Part shown: piece by piece, positions 1 to 5,644 of the stretch
Position numbering within the stretch: position 1 is the first letter of the stretch
Layout: the number at the start of each line of letters is the position of its first letter
Assembly (NCBI GenBank): GCA_023441965.1
Contig: JAEZNB010000086.1
Span: 1 to 5,644 of the forward strand
From: Bacillota bacterium
GTDB lineage: Bacteria > Bacillota > Clostridia > Lachnospirales > Lachnospiraceae
DNA length: 5,644 bases
Direction of reading: 5' to 3'
Position numbers and translations under genes: made by a program
The notes under the pieces: model-generated
Seen by the model: the letters and a program-made list of their open reading frames with translations, nothing else
The model's database searches: none
Told to the model about the DNA's origin: nothing

Positions 1-300
1 GCGGTGCCACCGGGAGTGGTAGCAGGAGTACCTGTAGTGCCTCTGGGAGCGGAGCCGGGAGCGGTGCCAACGGGAGCGGTAGAGGGAGTACCGGTAGTGC
101 CTCTGGGAGCGGAGCCGGGAGCAGTACCACCGGGAGCGGTAGAGGGAGTACCGGTAGAGCCTCTGGGAGTGGAGCCGGGAACAGTGCCACCGGGAGTGGT
201 AGAGGGAGTACCTGTAGTGCCTCTGGGAGCGGAGCCGGGAGCAGTGCCACCGGGAGTGGTAGTGGGAGTCCCGTTAGCACCTCTGGGAGCGGAGCCGGGA
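1..300 (-). repeat. Tandem 60-bp coding repeat, five copies
   Basis: Five head-to-tail 60-bp units fill 1-60, 61-120, 121-180, 181-240 and 241-300, with a strongly diverged sixth at 301-360. Units 1 and 4 differ at 4 of 60 positions and units 1 and 2 at 5 of 60. The last 20 bases of each unit (plus-strand order) are nearly invariant. The array stays in frame and encodes a 20-residue Pro/Gly/Thr-rich unit on the minus strand. It probably continues past the left edge, so the copy number is a minimum. Confidence 0.95.
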
Positions 301-590
301 GCAGTACCACCGGGAGAAGTGAGAGGAGGAGTTACCGGGGTCGCAGGAGTGGTTCTGGGAGTGGCAGTGCCGGGAGTAGTGGTTCTTCCGCTGCCGGCAG
401 GCATAGCGGTGGAGGTGCCCGGAGTCGGACGATTTATGTTAGGGCTTCCTGCCCGGTTTTCCGGAGCTGTGATGCCGCCTGGGCTGGTCATAGGTCTGGC
501 GGATGTACCGGTATTTGGCGCAGTCCTGTTTATCTGGGAGTTTTTCACCGTTTGACGATAGGAATTGGACATATTGGTGTAATGTTGCAT
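1..590 (-). CDS. Pro/Thr/Gly-rich tandem-repeat protein, possible spore coat/exosporium protein (3' end beyond window)
   Basis: The frame is open from an ATG at 590-588 to the left edge and gives 196 residues with no stop. The start is supported by AGGAG at 602-598, seven bases upstream. Residues 1-30 are non-repetitive and polar (beginning MQHYTNMSNSYRQ). Residues 30-96 are a Pro/Thr/Gly/Ser linker, and from about 97 onward come five 20-residue repeats of the form PGSAPRGTTGTPSTTPGGTA. There is no signal peptide, membrane segment or cysteine. Such composition is typical of disordered surface or coat proteins. The lack of a secretion signal and a sigma-K-like promoter upstream suggest a mother-cell spore-layer protein, which is inference. 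The C-terminus, where any folded domain would lie, is not visible. An in-frame ATG at 665 would add 25 residues but has no ribosome binding site and would read through the AGGAG. The opposite strand is open over 4-555, but its only start is an internal GTG with no visible ribosome binding site, and its product is an implausible Val/Gly/Pro polymer. Strand confidence is good; function is unknown. Confidence 0.8.
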   Translation of the reverse strand, partial: MQHYTNMSNSYRQTVKNSQINRTAPNTGTSARPMTSPGGITAPENRAGSPNINRPTPGTSTAMPAGSGRTTTPGTATPRTTPATPVTPPLTSPGGTAPGSAPRGANGTPTTTPGGTAPGSAPRGTTGTPSTTPGGTVPGSTPRGSTGTPSTAPGGTAPGSAPRGTTGTPSTAPVGTAPGSAPRGTTGTPATTPGGT

Positions 591-597
591 CTGAGTG

Positions 598-602
598 CTC
601 CT
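598..602 (-). promoter_or_regulatory. Ribosome binding site fixing the start of the repeat gene
   Basis: On the minus strand AGGAG lies seven bases before the ATG at 590-588, which is near-ideal spacing for a Firmicute. It is the main evidence that the real gene here is on the minus strand and starts at 590. Confidence 0.8.
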
Positions 603-619
603 ATAAAACTTTTTGTTAC

Positions 620-647
620 CAATATATGCAATCCGGAGGCTAATGTG
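620..647 (-). promoter_or_regulatory. Candidate sigma-K-like promoter of the repeat gene
   Basis: Reading the minus strand, CAC (647-645), a 16-base spacer and CATATATTG (628-620) match the Bacillus sigma-K consensus mAC-N16/17-CATAnnnTA except for the last base. Transcription would start near 613, leaving a leader of roughly 23 nt that contains the AGGAG. The motif is short and the DNA AT-rich, so chance is a real possibility. It was found by eye and not scored. Confidence 0.4.
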
Positions 648-668
648 ATATACTGATACTTCCATGAA

Positions 669-697
669 TGGAATCGTAGACCGCAGTTCATTATAAT
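669..697 (+). promoter_or_regulatory. Weaker alternative sigma-A-like promoter
   Basis: A perfect TATAAT lies at 692-697, with TGGAAT at 669-674 as a poor -35 box at 17-base spacing. Because ATTATAAT is self-complementary, a TATAAT also reads on the minus strand at 695-690, but no good minus-strand -35 box was seen. It is listed as a second candidate only. Confidence 0.22.
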
Positions 698-721
698 TGG
701 ATAAAATTAATAATTATTTTA

Positions 722-750
722 TTGTACTATTTACAAAAAAAATATACAAT
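722..750 (+). promoter_or_regulatory. Candidate sigma-A promoter for the methyltransferase operon
   Basis: TTGTAC (722-727) and TACAAT (745-750) are separated by exactly 17 bases. The -10 box matches consensus at five of six positions and the -35 box at its TTG core. The AT-rich tract just upstream (about 700-721) could act as an UP element. Transcription would begin near 757, giving a leader of about 82 nt before the ATG at 839. Confidence 0.55.
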
Positions 751-826
751 AGAGGATGGTAAATAGTAGTTCCAAGGAATAGGAAGCGTTATTGCATTGG
801 ATGATTCGACGACCGACAGGACAGTG

Positions 827-833
827 AAGGAAG
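827..833 (+). promoter_or_regulatory. Ribosome binding site deciding the methyltransferase start
   Basis: AAGGAAG ends five bases before the ATG at 839, with its AGG core eight bases away. It favours this ATG over the in-frame TTG at 797, which has AGGAAG (781-786) ten bases upstream. Confidence 0.55.
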
Positions 834-838
834 ATAGC

Positions 839-2059
839 ATGGATCAGAAGATTATACAGGCATTTGAGGATACCTTAAGCAAGCAATTTACCGGTGCAGT
901 CATCAGTAATTCTTCGGATAAGGAACGGGCCGCTAAGGTAAAGCTGCGACCGGTACTGCTAAAGGGAGAACTGCTTATTCAGGTATCAGAATATAGAGGG
1001 GATAAGGTATTCCACAGCAATCACACGAAGCAAGAGCTGATGCTTAAGCTGCCGGAGTGGTTTGAGGGTTTATTCCGGCAGGCAGAGTTGAATACCCGGT
1101 CGGACCGGGTGACGATTCTGGTCAGTAAGAAGGGCAAGGCTACCGTAAATGTGAAAAAAGTGACCCCCATGGCATCGGATCCGAATACTACCGGTGAACA
1201 GCAGGATTCCGAGAATGTGCAGGAGCTGTACAGCCATAACAAGAAGAAGAACTATATCCTGGAGGAAGGAAGTGCGCTTCCCTTTCTCGTAGACCTGGGC
1301 GTTATGACGCAGGAGGGTAAGCTTCTTAAGGCCAAATCGGATAAGTTCCGCCAGATCAACCGCTTTCTTGAATTTATCGAGGACATTCTGCCCCATTTGG
1401 ATCGGGACAGGGAATTGACCATACTGGATTTTGGCTGCGGGAAGTCCTATCTTACCTTTGCCATGTACTATTATTTAAAGGTAATGAAGGGCTACCGGAT
1501 CAATGTCGTAGGTTTGGACCTGAAAAAGGATGTAATCGAACACTGTAATCGCCTGAGCCGGAAGTACGGATACGACAAGCTGATCTTTCTGCAGGGAGAT
1601 ATCGCATCCTATGAGGGAGTGGATCGGGTTGACATGGTTGTAACGCTCCATGCCTGCGATACCGCAACAGATTATGCCTTATATAAGGCGATTACCTGGG
1701 GAGCCAAGGTGATTCTGTCCGTACCCTGCTGTCAGCATGAGCTGAATGGACAGCTTCGTAATGAGCTGCTGCAGCCGGTTCTGAAATACGGAATCATCAA
1801 GGAAAGGATGGCGGCATTGATTACGGATGCCTTACGGGCAGAGCTATTAGAGTCAATGGGCTACCGGGTCCAGCTGCTGGAGTTCATTGATATGGAACAC
1901 ACACCGAAGAACCTCCTGATTCGTGCTGTCAGACGGCAGGAGCATGGAAGAAATACGGAGCAGCAGAAGGAGAAGCTTAGGGCCTGTATGGGTTTTCTTG
2001 GGGTAACGCCAAGTCTGGAGGGGCTCATTCATAACATAAAGTCAGAAGAAGGGAATTAA
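839..2059 (+). CDS. Class I SAM-dependent methyltransferase, Methyltransf_32 family, substrate unknown
   Basis: The protein is 406 residues from ATG 839, or 420 if the in-frame TTG at 797 is used. The ATG is preferred because it has the better codon and ribosome binding site, and the added residues look like a translated leader. Residues about 1-115 form a separate N-terminal domain rich in Lys/Arg, followed by a polar linker (about 111-127). The Rossmann methyltransferase fold then carries the SAM-binding loop DFGCGKSYLTFA (from 197), an acidic strand-2 end LDLKKD (226-231), GDI (253-255), HACDTATD (271-278) and PCCQHE (296-301). The LHACDTATD and PCCQHE pair is characteristic of the Methyltransf_32 family, which includes eukaryotic METTL25 and RRNAD1 and resembles the tRNA methylase Trm13. 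An RNA substrate is therefore plausible but not shown. No signal peptide is present, so the protein should be cytosolic. It is first in a two-gene unit, with the next start one base after its TAA. Family assignment is firm; the specific role is unknown. Confidence 0.88.
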   Translation: MDQKIIQAFEDTLSKQFTGAVISNSSDKERAAKVKLRPVLLKGELLIQVSEYRGDKVFHSNHTKQELMLKLPEWFEGLFRQAELNTRSDRVTILVSKKGKATVNVKKVTPMASDPNTTGEQQDSENVQELYSHNKKKNYILEEGSALPFLVDLGVMTQEGKLLKAKSDKFRQINRFLEFIEDILPHLDRDRELTILDFGCGKSYLTFAMYYYLKVMKGYRINVVGLDLKKDVIEHCNRLSRKYGYDKLIFLQGDIASYEGVDRVDMVVTLHACDTATDYALYKAITWGAKVILSVPCCQHELNGQLRNELLQPVLKYGIIKERMAALITDALRAELLESMGYRVQLLEFIDMEHTPKNLLIRAVRRQEHGRNTEQQKEKLRACMGFLGVTPSLEGLIHNIKSEEGN

Positions 2060-2060
2060 G

Positions 2061-4598
2061 GTGCTGAAGCAGGTATATCGCATACTTATTTTAATAGGAG
2101 TATTTATCGCCTCTCTCTACTATTTCAGCAGGGATATCAAGGAGGTCGTATTTGATATTGATAATACGACAATCATGGAGGAGGCGACCTTTCCGCTGGT
2201 AACCGTAAGAGTAGGGGATGAGGTAATCAATCGCAGTCATGGTTACAGCAGCAACCTGGATGCCAACAGAATTCGGGAGGGAATCATTTCCTTAGGGGAG
2301 GATAAATCCTTTGAGGTAATCATTAACGAAGAGGCATATCATATCAAGAAGCTGAATTTTGAGCTTCGGGACTTTGAAAGAAATGAGCTGATCGAAACAG
2401 ACTCAGTCAGCGTTTTTGAAGAGGCCGGGGACCAAAAGATTGCTAAGATCAAGCTCAAGGCTGAATTGGATTCGGGCAGAGAGTATGCAGTGAAGCTGTC
2501 CTTAGTTACCAGTGAGAGCAAAAAAATCTATTATTACCAGAGGATCCGGCAGCAGAAGGACGTGTACCTTAAGGAAAAGCTTGATTTTATTATGAGCTTT
2601 CATAATGCCACCATGGATAAGGACAATGCCGGATGGATCGTAGACAGACTCGAGCCGGACAGAAAGCAGGATAATACGAGCCTGGCCAAGGTGGATATCC
2701 ATTCCAGCTTTGATCTGATTACCTGGGGAGAGCTGAAACCGGAGCTGATGACAGAGGTTGTGCCGACGGTTGTAGAGATCAGTCCCAATCTGGCTTCCGT
2801 CGCATTGGAATATATCATCCGGGCAGAGCTTGCCGGAGCTCCGGAGCTTTTTGAGGTAAAGGAATATTACCGGATTCAATATGCCAATAACAAGATTTAT
2901 CTGTTGAATTACGAGCGGAGCATGGAGGCTCTCTTTGATCCGGCCAGAGCCAGTGTTGTTAAGAACCAGCTGAAGCTGGGAATCACATCGGATACTGAGG
3001 TGTCCTTCCTTGCCAGCCCTGATAAGAAGAAGCTGGCCTTTGTCAGAAACAGAGAGCTATGGTTCTATGATCTGGAGGAGAATAAGCTGATTCGGGTATT
3101 TTCCTTCCGCCAGGAGCAAACGGATTATATCAGAGATCTTTATAATCAACATGATGTCCGGATTTTGAATATGGATGCGGAGGGAAATCTTCATTTTCTT
3201 GTATACGGTTATATGAACCGGGGACAGTATGAGGGAAAGGTCGGCATCGTGCTCTACCGCTTTGTAAGGGCAGAGAACCGGATTGAGGAAAGGGTCTATA
3301 TTCCCTTGGAGGAACCCTACCAGATTGTAAAGGAACAAATGGGAGACTTGGCTTATGTCAGCTCTCTGGAAGTGTTCTATTTTCATATTTATCAGAATAT
3401 ATACGCCTATAATCTGATTACAGGACAGATCGAGATACTGGCAGAGGGAATCAAGGCAGACCAGGTGGTCTTCCTGCCGGAGAAATCCTATGCTGCCTGG
3501 CAGGGCAGTCCGGACCCCAGACAGTCCAAGGTCATTAAGATTATGGAGCTGGAGACCGGAGAGCTGCAAGGGATTAATGCCATCACAGGATATAACATCC
3601 TGCTCTTGGACATGATAGATTCTAACCTGATTTATGGTTTGGCAGTGGAGGCGGATATCACGACCATGGTGGATGGCAGACCCATGGTGCCGATGAATTC
3701 CTTGGAGATTGTGAACTTTGACCGGAAGGTTCTGAAGCGCTATAGTAAGCCGGGCTATTATGTAACAGAGATAGCGGTTAAGGATAATATCATAGAACTA
3801 AAAAATGTCATAAGGAGTATCGCGGATCAGGAAGTAGTCTTCCTTGAGGCACCTTTGGATTACATTATGAATCAAGTCAAGGATGATAAGCAGCTGGTGG
3901 AGGTAATCACCAGAGTTACGGAGGAAGCCCTGACCGAGAAATATCTGACGCTTCCCGAAGGCTTTACCATGACCGCTGTTCCGGCGAAGGAGGTTACCGT
4001 GAATACGGTAATCACACAGGACCCCACGGTCAGACTGCAGCTGCAGGAGCCGGCGGAGCCCCTATACTATACTTATGTGGCAGGAGAGCTTACCACAGTC
4101 AGCCCCGGTGCGGCTGAGGCGATTGCACTGGCCAATGACAGGGCGGGAGTAGTACTGAACAGCAGGAAGCAGCTGGTCTGGGAGAGATTCGCAAAGCCTT
4201 CCAAGATGGCAATACAGGGCTTTGATCAGCTGAAGGTCGACAAAACGGAAGATAGCTTAAGCAGCTGTATCCGATTACTTCTTACACATGCAGGGAAGGA
4301 TCCGGGAGCTATCGGGGTTACCGTAAGCTCGGTGCATGAGGTGTTATACGCAACTATGGAGAAGACACCGCTGATCTTAAACGGCTGCACCCTGGAGGAG
4401 GTATTATACTTTGTAGCCAAGGGCAGACCGGTTCTGGCTATGACCGATCACAGGAATGCGATCTTAATCTATGGCTATGACGGCTTTAATATCAATGTAG
4501 TCGATCCAACGATGGGAAAGGTACGAAAGATTGGCTTACAGGATAGCAGAGAGCTATTCGAAGGGGCGGGAAATATCTTTATTTCCTACCTGGAATGA
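2061..4598 (+). CDS. Membrane-anchored extracytoplasmic protein with propeller-like region and degenerate C39-like peptidase domain
   Basis: The protein is 845 residues from GTG 2061, with AAGGG at 2049-2053. The next Met (residue 39) would remove the membrane segment, so GTG is chosen. Residues 1-6 are short and basic, and 7-22 form one hydrophobic helix without a lipobox or clear cleavage site, so it is probably a signal anchor with the rest outside. Residues about 40-165 look beta-rich. Residues about 310-580 contain strand-turn units typical of beta-propellers, for example SPDKKKLAFVRNRELWFYDLE at 319-339 (family sense only). Residues about 690-845 resemble C39-like papain-fold domains, with GRPVLAMTD (788-796), ILIYGYDG (801-808) and NVVDPTMG (812-819). 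Aligned by eye, the catalytic Cys position is Ser732 (in DSLSSC) and the His position Asn799, so the domain is probably non-catalytic; Asp815 is kept. It is co-transcribed with the methyltransferase gene. Function is unknown; a ligand-binding, scaffolding or envelope role is inference. An active enzyme using Cys736 and His797 is not excluded. Confidence 0.85.
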   Translation: MLKQVYRILILIGVFIASLYYFSRDIKEVVFDIDNTTIMEEATFPLVTVRVGDEVINRSHGYSSNLDANRIREGIISLGEDKSFEVIINEEAYHIKKLNFELRDFERNELIETDSVSVFEEAGDQKIAKIKLKAELDSGREYAVKLSLVTSESKKIYYYQRIRQQKDVYLKEKLDFIMSFHNATMDKDNAGWIVDRLEPDRKQDNTSLAKVDIHSSFDLITWGELKPELMTEVVPTVVEISPNLASVALEYIIRAELAGAPELFEVKEYYRIQYANNKIYLLNYERSMEALFDPARASVVKNQLKLGITSDTEVSFLASPDKKKLAFVRNRELWFYDLEENKLIRVFSFRQEQTDYIRDLYNQHDVRILNMDAEGNLHFLVYGYMNRGQYEGKVGIVLYRFVRAENRIEERVYIPLEEPYQIVKEQMGDLAYVSSLEVFYFHIYQNIYAYNLITGQIEILAEGIKADQVVFLPEKSYAAWQGSPDPRQSKVIKIMELETGELQGINAITGYNILLLDMIDSNLIYGLAVEADITTMVDGRPMVPMNSLEIVNFDRKVLKRYSKPGYYVTEIAVKDNIIELKNVIRSIADQEVVFLEAPLDYIMNQVKDDKQLVEVITRVTEEALTEKYLTLPEGFTMTAVPAKEVTVNTVITQDPTVRLQLQEPAEPLYYTYVAGELTTVSPGAAEAIALANDRAGVVLNSRKQLVWERFAKPSKMAIQGFDQLKVDKTEDSLSSCIRLLLTHAGKDPGAIGVTVSSVHEVLYATMEKTPLILNGCTLEEVLYFVAKGRPVLAMTDHRNAILIYGYDGFNINVVDPTMGKVRKIGLQDSRELFEGAGNIFISYLE

Positions 4599-4602
4599 GG
4601 AG

Positions 4603-4620
4603 TATAATAGTTTACTATTA
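4603..4620 (+). promoter_or_regulatory. Possible promoter -10 box overlapped by an AT-rich inverted repeat
   Basis: A perfect TATAAT lies at 4603-4608, just after the stop of the upstream gene, with only weak -35 candidates (TTATTT at 4579-4584, 18-base spacing). An inverted repeat with 7-bp arms, TAATAGT-TT-ACTATTA, spans 4605-4620 and overlaps the -10 box. It could be an operator for the aminopeptidase gene. Its two-base loop and lack of GC argue against a terminator. Confidence 0.33.
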
Positions 4621-4638
4621 AAATAATACAAACATGAT

Positions 4639-4644
4639 AAGGAG
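4639..4644 (+). promoter_or_regulatory. Ribosome binding site deciding the aminopeptidase start
   Basis: AAGGAG lies eight bases before the ATG at 4653 but only two before the in-frame ATG at 4647. The spacing makes 4653 the likely start. Confidence 0.75.
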
Positions 4645-4652
4645 ACATGAAT

Positions 4653-5644
4653 ATGGATGAGAGAATTAAGAAGTTAGCCGAAAATCTGGTGAATTACTCG
4701 ATGAAAGTAAAGAAGGGCGATAAGGTATATGTACATTACATCGGAATGTCTACCCAGGACTTGGCCAGACAGCTGGTGAAAGAGATATACAAGGTTGGAG
4801 GAGTTCCTTTTGTACATTATACCGATCCGGTATTATTAAGAGAGGTGCTTCTGGGTTGCAGTGAGGAGCAGATGTCCTTATCCGCGAAAATCGATGCGGC
4901 AGAAATGGCTCAGATGGATTGTTATGTTGCAGTTCGCGGCTCTGATAATGTATCCGAGAATGCAGATGTTGTTGCAGAGAAGATGAAAATCTATGAGACC
5001 TATTATCAGACACCGGTGCATCATGATATCCGAGTGAAGAAGACCAGATGGGTAGTTCTGCGTTACCCCAATGCTTCCATGGCACAGCTGGCCAACATGA
5101 GCCAGGAAAGCTTTGCAGATTTCTATTTCAACGTATGTAACCTGGACTATGCAAAGATGGGAAAAGCCATGCTCAATCTGAAGGCTTTGATGGAACGTAC
5201 GGACAAGGTCAGAATCGTGGGTCCCGGTACGGACTTAAGCTTCTCCATCAAGAATATTCCCGCCATTCCCTGTGATGGCGAACGGAACATTCCGGACGGC
5301 GAGGTATATACCGCACCTGTCAGAGACAGCGTCAATGGTACCCTGACCTACAATACACCTGCCGTATTCCAGGGCTTTACCTTTGAGAATATTTCCTTCC
5401 GTTTTGAGAATGGTAAGATAGTGGAAGCAACCGCCAATGATACGGCAAGAATTAATCATGTATTGGATACGGATGAAGGAGCACGGTATATCGGGGAGTT
5501 TGCCATCGGTGTTAATCCCTATATCCTGAAGCCGATGAAGGATACCTTATTCGATGAGAAAATCATGGGCTCCTTCCACTTTACACCGGGTAACTGCTAT
5601 GAAGAGGAAGCGCCGAACGGTAACCATTCTGCCATCCATTGGGA
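4653..5644 (+). CDS. M29-family metallo-aminopeptidase (AmpS-type), C-terminus beyond window
   Basis: The frame is open from ATG 4653 to the window edge, giving 330 residues. M29 enzymes are usually about 400-415 residues, so roughly 80 are missing. The family removes N-terminal amino acids from peptides in the cytosol using a two-metal centre. The N-terminal domain (1 to about 185) matches the M29 pattern, including VKKGDKVYV near the start. The metal-site region is clear: NIPDGEVYTAP with Glu217, ARYIGEFAIGVNP with Glu282, GSFHFTPG with His309, Tyr316, and HW with His329 at the very edge; the Asp expected after HW falls on the cut codon. These line up with the six residues known in Thermus aminopeptidase T. 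There is no signal peptide. It follows the anchored protein gene by 54 bp with no terminator between, so read-through is likely, though a separate promoter is possible. Family assignment is secure; peptide preference cannot be read from sequence. Confidence 0.93.
   Translation, partial: MDERIKKLAENLVNYSMKVKKGDKVYVHYIGMSTQDLARQLVKEIYKVGGVPFVHYTDPVLLREVLLGCSEEQMSLSAKIDAAEMAQMDCYVAVRGSDNVSENADVVAEKMKIYETYYQTPVHHDIRVKKTRWVVLRYPNASMAQLANMSQESFADFYFNVCNLDYAKMGKAMLNLKALMERTDKVRIVGPGTDLSFSIKNIPAIPCDGERNIPDGEVYTAPVRDSVNGTLTYNTPAVFQGFTFENISFRFENGKIVEATANDTARINHVLDTDEGARYIGEFAIGVNPYILKPMKDTLFDEKIMGSFHFTPGNCYEEEAPNGNHSAIHW

Larger units (their letters stand above)
591..838. other. Divergent intergenic region
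   Basis: This 248-bp stretch separates the start of the minus-strand repeat gene from the start of the methyltransferase gene. It holds the two divergent promoter candidates, an AT-rich block at about 691-750 with a perfect 10-bp palindrome at 709-718, and the plus-strand leader. I see no RNA gene, riboswitch-like fold or terminator hairpin in it. Confidence 0.6.

Noticed and set aside
1..360. Regular 60-bp repeats as a CRISPR array
   Set aside because: The units are directly tandem with no unique spacers, and they keep a reading frame.
4..555. Long plus-strand frame encoding a Val/Gly/Pro-rich repeat protein
   Set aside because: It starts at an internal GTG with no ribosome binding site, its composition is implausible, and the minus strand offers a well-supported start at 590. 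It is treated as an antisense shadow, though its openness is noted as a finding.
663..665. Upstream in-frame ATG at 665 for the minus-strand repeat gene
   Set aside because: No ribosome binding site precedes it, and it would translate through the strong AGGAG at 602-598 and the candidate promoter.
1021..1396. Minus-strand open frames inside the methyltransferase gene
   Set aside because: They lie antisense to a clearly recognised domain protein and have no recognisable family features.
2339..4420. Several minus-strand open frames inside the anchored-protein gene
   Set aside because: They are short, overlap one another in different frames and are antisense to a continuous gene with visible domains.
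4605..4620. Inverted repeat as a rho-independent terminator for the two-gene unit
   Set aside because: The stem is entirely AT-rich apart from one GC pair, the loop is two bases, and no proper T-tract follows.
4647..4649. ATG at 4647 as the aminopeptidase start
   Set aside because: It lies only two bases after AAGGAG, too close for efficient initiation; ATG 4653 has ideal spacing.
4750..5459. Minus-strand open frames over the aminopeptidase gene
   Set aside because: They are antisense to conserved M29 metal-binding motifs and are shadows of that gene.

Overview
The window looks like chromosomal DNA from a spore-forming, anaerobic Firmicute, most likely a Lachnospiraceae-type Clostridium relative. 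This is an inference from AT-rich intergenic DNA, purine-rich AGGAG-type ribosome binding sites, moderate-GC coding sequence and the kinds of genes present. No RNA gene, insertion sequence, CRISPR array or clear intrinsic terminator was seen.

Left end (1-590): a minus-strand gene enters the window and runs off its left edge. It starts at an ATG at 590 behind AGGAG. It encodes a Pro/Thr/Gly/Ser/Ala-rich, low-complexity protein carrying a tandem 60-bp (20-residue) repeat. The long plus-strand frame over the same DNA (4-555) is interpreted as its antisense shadow. The protein has no signal peptide and a sigma-K-like promoter may lie upstream, so a spore coat or exosporium role is a reasonable but unproven guess.

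Divergent intergenic region (591-838): it holds the candidate promoter of the minus-strand gene and, on the plus strand, a good sigma-A-like promoter (722-750) behind an AT-rich block.

Centre (839-4598): two plus-strand genes separated by one base. The first is a class I SAM-dependent methyltransferase of the Methyltransf_32 type (relatives include eukaryotic METTL25/RRNAD1), with substrate unknown. The second is an 845-residue protein with an N-terminal membrane anchor, a beta-propeller-like middle and a C-terminal domain resembling the C39-like papain fold, in which the expected catalytic Cys and His positions appear to be Ser and Asn. The spacing implies co-transcription and probably translational coupling, although one product is cytosolic and the other extracytoplasmic.

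Right end (4653-5644): an M29-family (AmpS-type) metallo-aminopeptidase, cut by the window edge just after its HW metal-ligand motif. The 54-bp gap before it holds a perfect TATAAT overlapping an AT-rich inverted repeat, so it may have its own promoter as well as read-through from the pair upstream.

The most interesting items are the uncharacterised anchored protein with an apparent pseudo-peptidase domain, and the repeat gene that is easily annotated on the wrong strand.
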